11,471 nt of DNA from an uncultured Bacillaceae bacterium (GTDB lineage Bacteria > Bacillota > Bacilli > Bacillales > Caldibacillaceae), in contig CALGAD010000097.1 in NCBI GenBank assembly GCA_937951955.1, positions 1 through 11,471 of the forward strand, given 5' to 3'. A program made the translations under genes and the position numbers. Below are positions 6,303 to 11,471 of the stretch, piece by piece. Below the pieces are notes generated by a model. The model saw only the letters and a list, made by a program, of their open reading frames with translations, was not told the origin of the DNA and searched no databases. Each line of letters starts with the position of its first letter. The stretch's first letter is position 1.

Positions 6303-6340
6303 CAAAAATAAAAAAGGTTGCAGACCTTGTTCTACAACCT
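6303..6340 (-). terminator. Rho-independent terminator downstream of catalase
   Basis: On the minus strand AGGTTGTAG (6332-6340) pairs with CTGCAACCT (6315-6323): nine bp including one G-U, with an 8-nt loop. It is followed by TTTTTATTTTTG. It lies about 135 bp after the catalase stop codon and 100 bp before the YczE-like start, so it should end the catalase transcript. Confidence 0.85.
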
Positions 6341-6474
6341 AAATGTGCACTTGACATGAACCGTTTTAGAAGCAACGCCGAACTTCTTTTTCTTTTACCT
6401 TTCTTATCTTGATCATTTAAAATCAATGCCCAATCAATCAACATCTAATTTTAAATACAGGTTTCCTTACACAA

Positions 6475-8532
6475 CTACGTACGATCCCAGAAACGTTGCT
6501 GGGCAATGGCTTTAACAAATGCTTCAGGGAAGTTTGGCTGTTTATCGGCAAAAACAACGCCCGCTAAATTATTGCTACTGGATGCCTGGATAAAATTGGT
6601 CGCCGCTCTTGCCACGCCAATCGGTTTATAGTTTTTGTAAGCGACATGTATAAAATCAGCAATATCTATATGAAATTTCTCTTGATTCCGGGCTTTACCG
6701 CCAACGACATAAAGCGAATCAACTAGATACGGACTTGTCGTCAAGAAAGTTTCATTCACCTTTAGTTTCGTCCCATCATTGCCCGTCACCGTTCCTAATC
6801 GTTCACTGACAATCGTGATAAATACCCCATTGTTCTCTAAAGTTCGTAATGTACTCATGACCTCTTGAGCATCAAATCCATCGCCGATCAACACACCAAC
6901 TTTCTGCGTCGCTGCATAACGAGGCGTGTTTTCTTGGCTTAACGAAGCATATCGTGTCGATACCGGCACATTCGTTCCGGTAGGCCGCTTAACACCAATA
7001 TTATCCGCGACGATATTGGCCAGTTGTTTATCGACGTTCACTAATAAATTCACATTTTGTTGCCGGATCGCTTCACTCTTTACTTTACCGAGCTGGAAAC
7101 TGAATCCATCAATTGTATGTTGCTTTTCTATAGGGGTTAGACTATTCCAAAAGATGCGTGTCTGGGTAAAAAAGTCATTGAACGATGGACTGCGACCACG
7201 GACAACGCGTCCTTCCACTTTTCTCGGATAGGACGTATAGCCCCCTTCTTCCGGTGGTGTTGTATACGGCGTATTATTCATCAACGAATTGTTATGGTAG
7301 TTTACGACATCTACATCAATGCGGTATCTCATAAAGCCCCGGCGGGTGTTGTTGTGGAACGGACAAAGAGGCCGGTTAATCGGTAAATCATCATAGTTCG
7401 GACTACCGAGGCGATGTTGCTGGGCATCCCGGTACACGAGCAACCGTCCTTGCAATACGGGATCGTTCGAAAAATCAATACCAGGGACAACATTGGCCGG
7501 ATTAAAAGCGATCTGTTCCATTTCCGCAAACTCGTTATCCACATTCCGATTTAACGTCAATTTACCAACAATGTGTACAGGAATTAGTTCTTCAGGCCAA
7601 AACTTGGCTGGATCAAGAATGTCAAAATCGTACTTAAACTCATCTTCGACCGGAATGAGCTGAACCCCTAATTCGTATTCCGGGTAATAGCCGCGGTCGA
7701 TTGCCTCCCGGAGGTCCCGCCGGTGAAAGTCCGGATCGAGCCCGCCAATTTTTATTGCTTCTTCTTGAAGAAACGAATGTACCCCCAGGACAGGCTTCCA
7801 GACGAAGCGGACATAAGTCGCTTTCCCTTGTTCGTTCACAAATAAATACGTATTAATGGACCACGATTCCATCATCCGGTAACTTCTTAAAATTCCCCGG
7901 GGGGACATGATCCAGGTCACCATATGGATCGATTCCGGGTTATTCGCCACATAATCCCAGAAGCGATCATGAGCACCGGTTGCGGTCGGTAAACCTTCAT
8001 CTTGCTTATTTTGATAAGCGTGAATCACATCGGGGAACTTCATCGGATCTTGTATGATAAGTACCGGCATCGCAATCGTTGTTAAATCGTAGTTCCCTTC
8101 TTCTGTATAAAACTTTGCTCCCTTGCAGCGCAAGTCCCTTGCCGTATCATAAGACCCCCGCGGTCCCTGTACCGTTGAAAACCGGACAGATACAGGTGTT
8201 TTCTTTCCTTCTTCTTGTAAAAAACACGCCTTCGTAACATGCTTCATCGATTGATAACAGACAAATTCCCCGTGAGCGCCATATCCTCTTGCGTGAACGA
8301 TTCGTTCAGGGATTTCTTCACGAACAAAATGGGACATCTTCTCGAAATAATAATAGTCTTCCATTAATCCCGGACCGCGAACCCCTGCCTTTAATATCTC
8401 ACTATCATTGGAAACTTTTACGCCTGGTTTTGTAGTGAGTGGCTTTCCTCTATTTGTTATTCGATATTGATCCAGTTGCTCCTGTTTGGGGTTGGTGGCG
8501 GGCCGTTTTTCATTTCTTTTCTCCTCGTCCAT
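6475..8532 (-). CDS. katE: Large-subunit (KatE/HPII-type) catalase with altered distal pocket
   Basis: A 685-residue clade-2 catalase, the length of B. subtilis KatE (about 686). The core covers about residues 30-500 and a class-I-amidotransferase-like C-terminal domain starts near 544 (KVGVLIGDGFDAQEV). Kept are distal His80 (IVHARG), Arg117 of RFST, Phe166, Arg363 and the haem-ligand Tyr367 (RLLVYRDAQ). Changed is the GNN-x-PVFF motif, here TIAMPVLI at 152-159, so the distal catalytic Asn is missing. The usual FGVHTFRF reads WSINTYLF (224-231). Peroxide dismutation is therefore uncertain. I reject ATG 8565. ATG 8532 has AGGAGG (8542-8547) 9 nt upstream, and the -10 box overlaps the earlier ATG. 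It is probably monocistronic. Confidence 0.88.
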   Translation of the reverse strand: MDEEKRNEKRPATNPKQEQLDQYRITNRGKPLTTKPGVKVSNDSEILKAGVRGPGLMEDYYYFEKMSHFVREEIPERIVHARGYGAHGEFVCYQSMKHVTKACFLQEEGKKTPVSVRFSTVQGPRGSYDTARDLRCKGAKFYTEEGNYDLTTIAMPVLIIQDPMKFPDVIHAYQNKQDEGLPTATGAHDRFWDYVANNPESIHMVTWIMSPRGILRSYRMMESWSINTYLFVNEQGKATYVRFVWKPVLGVHSFLQEEAIKIGGLDPDFHRRDLREAIDRGYYPEYELGVQLIPVEDEFKYDFDILDPAKFWPEELIPVHIVGKLTLNRNVDNEFAEMEQIAFNPANVVPGIDFSNDPVLQGRLLVYRDAQQHRLGSPNYDDLPINRPLCPFHNNTRRGFMRYRIDVDVVNYHNNSLMNNTPYTTPPEEGGYTSYPRKVEGRVVRGRSPSFNDFFTQTRIFWNSLTPIEKQHTIDGFSFQLGKVKSEAIRQQNVNLLVNVDKQLANIVADNIGVKRPTGTNVPVSTRYASLSQENTPRYAATQKVGVLIGDGFDAQEVMSTLRTLENNGVFITIVSERLGTVTGNDGTKLKVNETFLTTSPYLVDSLYVVGGKARNQEKFHIDIADFIHVAYKNYKPIGVARAATNFIQASSSNNLAGVVFADKQPNFPEAFVKAIAQQRFWDRT

Positions 8533-8860
8533 ACGTTCTCCCCTCCTGGTGTATATTGAGCCCATTATATACTATGATTTAGTTTCCTTTTATAACATCA
8601 TTTTTTTGGGATGACGTATTTTTCATTGCTAGAAATAGACTAAAGGGGAGATTGATTTTTCGGAAACTTAAATAAAAATCCTTCCCACCACCATAAAAAG
8701 AGTCTTTCCATTGCTGATATATGAGTACTTTAAGATCCGTAATCATCTTGATCAGGAGGCGATTTTACATTATGAAAATAAAAGGGAATTCTTGATGTCC
8801 ATCACCGATTCAAGTGTATTAACTAACAAAGCCGTCGCCGATTAATAGACATTTTTAATG
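8533..8860. other. Intergenic region between catalase and HAD phosphatase genes
   Basis: About 330 bp containing the catalase ribosome binding site and -10 box at its left end. No clear terminator for the HAD gene is visible. A 55-codon minus-strand ORF (8579-8746) and two short plus-strand ORFs behind AGGAGG (8754-8759) lack similarity that I recognise. The segment looks like decayed intergenic DNA rather than a gene. Confidence 0.5.
8564..8569 (-). promoter_or_regulatory. Probable -10 box of the catalase gene
   Basis: On the minus strand TATAAT lies 31-37 nt before the chosen catalase start. No good TTGACA-like hexamer lies 16-18 nt upstream (TAAAAG there), and I see no clear sigma-B pair (GTTTAA/GGGTAT). 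The PerR box pattern is only weakly approached. Regulation is therefore unresolved. Confidence 0.45.
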
Positions 8861-9694
8861 TTACCTGTTCAAAATAAACTTTTTCAAAGCTTCAGTCACG
8901 CCGTTTTCATTGTTGCTAAGCGTTGTTACCCTCGCACTTTTTTTCACTTCTTCCGGAGCATTCGCCATAGCCACTCCGATACCTGCTAAGGACAGCATCG
9001 GAATGTCATTAAAATTATCACCAATCGTCATCGTATTTTCTAAAGGAACTCGATACAGTTTGGATAGTTCGATTAATGCTTTTTCTTTCGATACATTCCG
9101 GTGCGTTACTTCCAAATAATTTTCCTTTGATAAAGTAAAAGTCGTATTCGCTAATTGTAAATAGGTGCAATATTCTTGCAGTTCCTTGACCTCTTCAGGA
9201 GTTCCAATCAATAAAAGTTTATGGACAGGAACGTTGCCATTTTGTATCAACTGGTCGAGATTTTTTTCAACAGGAACTTCCCCGGTAATCGAAGCTTCAA
9301 TTTGCACCCACCGATCAAATTTTTCAATATACCAATTTACACCAGAGTATACATTTAGCGATATTCCAGGAAACTGTTTATGAACAACAGCAAACAGTAC
9401 ACTTAATTCTTTTCGATCTAATTCCTGACTGAAAACGGGCATGTAATGACTTAAGTTTGCGTTCTTTAATATTAATGCTCCATTGTAACATACAACCGGA
9501 TTATCCAGGATGTCTAATTGTTCTGCAATAGGATAGATCCCTCTGGGGGAACGGGCTGATGCGAGAATAAACGGGATGTTTTTTCCTCTGAGTTCTTTTA
9601 GGACTTCTTTTAATTCCGCTTCGACTGCATGTTGATCATTTAAAATCGTTCCATCGATATCACTCATCACGAGTTGAATTTGCTGATGTGTCAT
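8861..9694 (-). CDS. Cof-type HAD-IIB sugar-phosphate phosphatase
   Basis: A 277-residue HAD hydrolase with all four motifs: DIDGT (12-16, nucleophile Asp12), Ser46 in ILASAR, Lys203 in VSKEKAL, and GDNFND (225-230). The cap between about 85 and 195 is the type IIB alpha/beta cap, so the likely reaction is Mg-dependent hydrolysis of a small phosphorylated sugar or cofactor; the substrate cannot be read from sequence. I chose ATG 9694, which has AAAGGCGGAG just upstream, over ATG 9715, which has no ribosome binding site but overlaps the stop of the preceding DeoR pseudogene as ATGA. The pairing DeoR regulator plus HAD phosphatase resembles B. subtilis ywpI-ywpJ (glcR-glcP), but orthology is unproven. 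Intact although its presumed regulator is dead. Confidence 0.85.
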   Translation of the reverse strand: MTHQQIQLVMSDIDGTILNDQHAVEAELKEVLKELRGKNIPFILASARSPRGIYPIAEQLDILDNPVVCYNGALILKNANLSHYMPVFSQELDRKELSVLFAVVHKQFPGISLNVYSGVNWYIEKFDRWVQIEASITGEVPVEKNLDQLIQNGNVPVHKLLLIGTPEEVKELQEYCTYLQLANTTFTLSKENYLEVTHRNVSKEKALIELSKLYRVPLENTMTIGDNFNDIPMLSLAGIGVAMANAPEEVKKSARVTTLSNNENGVTEALKKFILNR

Positions 9695-9711
9695 CTGTCT
9701 CCGCCTTTCAA

Positions 9712-10460
9712 TCATTTGTTGATAATTTGTACTTGATTACCTATTAAATTCAAGATCCCGCTAGCTGGCTTTTTATCCGTGATAAAATAATCGAAATCAT
9801 TGATATGCCCGGTCAAGTTGAAGATAGAGCAAATTTATTTCCTTCAGCTAATAAAATTTTCACCTTAGTATTTTTAACACCATTTGTAATATCCGTGCAT
9901 CTTTTCCTCATCCCCAAAGATAATAATCCCATCTTATAAATCGGCAACACCAATAAAGACCGCTTCAAAAGAAATGTTATTAAGAATCTCTGCTTCATTT
10001 AAATAGTAATAAAACCTGTTTTTCGAAAAAACTTACCTCCTAATAATTAAAAAGTTACAAGGGGGATTTGTGCTTAACAACATGGCATTATCCAGTAAAT
10101 GGGAATAGGCCGTCACATTTTGGTTTTTCAATTGTAGCAACTTTAAGACAGTAGTGGAAACATCGAGGAAATACGTGTCATTATGCTCAATAAAGTTACT
10201 GGTCAGTTTATAATCCACTCTTTTTCTTCTGCAAACTGTTCCAATCTTTTATTGCAAGAGGCGATTTCACTGTTTTGGTCGATTCTCATGATCCCGCCAT
10301 GAAACCTCTTCACTTTCCCTGATTGGCAAGGAAAGCAAAATCTCTGCGAATCGTATCTCTTGATACGTTAAAGTGGGCAATCATCTCTTTTGTTGAGAGT
10401 TTTCCCCGCTCCTCAAACGAGTTTCATTATCTCTTCTACCCTCTGTTATTGATTCAACAC
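9712..10460 (-). pseudogene. Decayed DeoR-family transcriptional regulator
   Basis: Stitching frames on the minus strand recovers a nearly full DeoR/GlpR-type repressor of about 250 residues. The helix-turn-helix reads RGKLSTKEMIAHFNVSRDTI, then RRD and later KRFHGG. The sugar-binding half follows (FIEHNDTYFLDVSTTVLKLL, VTAYSHLLDNA, ISFEAVFIGVA, VKILLAEGNKFALSS, FDYFITDKKPASGILN). It is broken by in-frame TAA at 10446-10448, 10033-10035 and 9934-9936, and by frame changes near 10414, 10315, 10208, 9903, 9873 and 9818. At least four of these lie in A-runs and look like one-base deletions. Start would be GTG 10460 or TTG 10457. Its stop TGA (9712-9714) overlaps an ATG of the HAD gene, showing they were one operon. 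No functional protein is expected. Confidence 0.9.
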
Positions 10461-10514
10461 AGTTACCTCAAATTCATCTTACCATTAACTTAAGCATTTA
10501 TATGTATTTTTAAG

Positions 10515-10532
10515 GCAATAGCCAGGCTATGC
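10515..10532. repeat. Imperfect palindrome upstream of the DeoR pseudogene
   Basis: ATAGCC-A-GGCTAT (10518-10530) is a 6-bp dyad around one central base, extended by GC/GC flanks if one base is bulged. It lies 58-70 bp upstream of the pseudogene start, where a DeoR regulator might bind its own operator. Length and position suit an operator, but it has no T-run and the link is inference. Confidence 0.3.
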
Positions 10533-10546
10533 ACAAAATTTTAAGT

Positions 10547-10594
10547 GATTTAAGAAAAATAAAAAGACACTTTCCAGAAATTGGAAAGTGTCTT
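10547..10594 (-). terminator. Strong terminator of the rplM-rpsI operon
   Basis: Perfect 13-bp stem, arms 10564-10576 and 10582-10594 (AAGACACTTTCCA / TGGAAAGTGTCTT), with a 5-nt loop. On the minus strand it is followed by TTTTATTTTTC (10553-10563). It begins 21 bp after the rpsI stop codon, so it ends the ribosomal protein transcript and insulates the accessory segment. Confidence 0.95.
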
Positions 10595-10615
10595 GAAATG
10601 TAGATGGTAAATATA

Positions 10616-11008
10616 TTAACGCTTGGAGAACTGAGGTGCACGACGGGCGCCTTTGAGACCGTATTTTTTCCGTTCTTTCATCCGGGCATCCCGTGTTAAC
10701 AAGCCAGCTTGTTTCAATGTTGGACGATAATCCGGATCTGCTTCAAGCAAGGCACGAGAGATACCGTGACGAATGGCACCTGCTTGACCGGAATAACCGC
10801 CACCTTTTACGTTCACTAATACATCGTAGTTGTTTACGTTATCTGTTAAAACTAATGGTTGTTTAATGACTTCTTGTAAAGAAGCATATGGAATATAATC
10901 TTCAATATCACGATTATTGATAATGATTCTACCGTCTCCTGGTACTAAACGAACACGTGCTACCGATTTTTTTCGACGACCTGTTCCGTAATATTGGACT
11001 TTAGCCAA
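10616..11008 (-). CDS. rpsI: 30S ribosomal protein S9 (uS9)
   Basis: A complete 130-residue uS9. It has YYGTGRRKKSVARVRL near the N-terminus, GGGYSGQAGAIRHGISRALL (about residues 69-88) and the invariant basic tail ending RRAPQFSKR, which reaches the P-site tRNA in the small subunit. The start is TTG 11008, chosen because AAGGAGGG (11017-11024) lies 8 nt upstream and the protein then begins MAKVQYYG as expected. It lies 21 bp after rplM, is cotranscribed with it, and is closed by a strong terminator. Confidence 0.98.
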   Translation of the reverse strand: MAKVQYYGTGRRKKSVARVRLVPGDGRIIINNRDIEDYIPYASLQEVIKQPLVLTDNVNNYDVLVNVKGGGYSGQAGAIRHGISRALLEADPDYRPTLKQAGLLTRDARMKERKKYGLKGARRAPQFSKR

Positions 11009-11029
11009 GTTGATTTCCCTCCTTCAAAA

Positions 11030-11467
11030 TTAACCGCGCAATTCTAAAACTTCTGGTTGTTGCGCTTGATGTGGATGTTCGCTTCCTGCGTATACGTGCA
11101 ATTTCTTAAACATTTTCCGACCTAAAGAACCTTTCGGTAACATACCGCGAATGGCTAATTCCAGCATTCTTTCCGGATGTTTTTCACGCATTTCCCGAGC
11201 TGTTCTCACTTTTAATCCGCCTGGATAGCCACTATGGCGATAGTACTTTTTATCTTCCCATTTATTACCTGTCAAAGCGATTTTGTCTGCATTAATAATG
11301 ATCACGTGATCTCCAGTATCTACATGCGGTGTGTAAGTTGGTTTATGTTTGCCGCGCAAAATTGCCGCCACCTGGCTGGCAAGCCGGCCTAATGTTTGAC
11401 CGCTAGCATCGACGACATACCATTTACGTTCAATTTCATTTGGCTTTGCCATATAAGTCGTACGCAT
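11030..11467 (-). CDS. rplM: 50S ribosomal protein L13 (uL13)
   Basis: A complete 145-residue uL13, the same length as in B. subtilis. It has ERKWYVVDASGQTLGRLAS (about residues 13-31), LRGKHKPTYTPHVDTGDHVI (38-57), YYRHSGYPGG (75-84), and the C-terminal GMLPKGSLGRKMFKKL and HPHQAQQPEVLELRG. It is an early-assembly protein of the large subunit. ATG 11467 lies 4 bp from the window edge, so the ribosome binding site and any L13 leader RNA are outside. It is first gene of the rplM-rpsI unit in this window. Confidence 0.98.
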   Translation of the reverse strand: MRTTYMAKPNEIERKWYVVDASGQTLGRLASQVAAILRGKHKPTYTPHVDTGDHVIIINADKIALTGNKWEDKKYYRHSGYPGGLKVRTAREMREKHPERMLELAIRGMLPKGSLGRKMFKKLHVYAGSEHPHQAQQPEVLELRG

Positions 11468-11471
11468 TTCA

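Noticed and set aside
8555..8580. PerR-like operator at the catalase promoter
   Set aside because: The ATTATATACTAT region only weakly resembles the TTATAATnATTATAA consensus; half of the palindrome is missing.
8754..8791. Plus-strand AGGAGG followed by a 7-codon ORF (MKIKGNS)
   Set aside because: Too short, spacing to ATG is long, and nothing coherent follows in any frame.
9813..9998. 61-codon minus-strand ORF
   Set aside because: Only a fragment in one frame of the decayed DeoR gene; its C-terminal part (VKILLAEGNKFALSS) belongs to the pseudogene.
10033..10218. 61-codon minus-strand ORF
   Set aside because: Central fragment of the same DeoR pseudogene, starting at a frameshift and ending at an in-frame TAA.

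Overview
The window looks like chromosome of an endospore-forming Bacillaceae (Firmicutes, low to moderate G+C). The evidence is gene content and order: read on the minus strand it runs rplM, rpsI, [extra genes], ybaK, cwlD, salA, then gerD (plus), kbaA (minus), pdaB (plus) and the upstream region of an rRNA operon. Apart from the bracketed segment this is the order I know from Bacillus subtilis between the ribosomal protein cluster and an rRNA operon. I cannot name the species from sequence alone.

Region 1-512 holds no protein gene. It carries two near-consensus tandem sigma-A promoters firing leftwards and a boxA-like leader, as expected for a 16S rRNA gene just outside the left edge. Region 522-5247 is the sporulation and germination block. 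It contains pdaB (spore polysaccharide-deacetylase-like), kbaA (KinB pathway activator), gerD (germinosome lipoprotein), salA (Mrp-type ATPase), cwlD (amidase for cortex muramic-delta-lactam) and ybaK (DUF2521). Convergent pairs are separated by bidirectional terminators, and gerD has a good sigma-G-type promoter.

Region 5248-10560 is an accessory segment sitting where B. subtilis has ybaJ. All its genes are on the minus strand: a decayed DeoR-type regulator, a Cof-type HAD phosphatase directly behind it, a large-subunit catalase of KatE type, and a YczE/YitT-type membrane protein. The DeoR gene has at least three in-frame stop codons and about six frameshifts and is clearly dead, while the HAD gene is intact. 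The catalase keeps the essential His and the haem Tyr but has lost the distal-pocket Asn motif, so its activity is uncertain.

Region 10564-11467 contains rpsI and rplM, closed by a strong terminator. No tRNA, CRISPR array, insertion sequence or complete rRNA was seen. The points most worth a second look are the catalase active site, the DeoR pseudogene beside an intact HAD gene, and a 9-bp inverted repeat that would bury the ybaK ribosome binding site.
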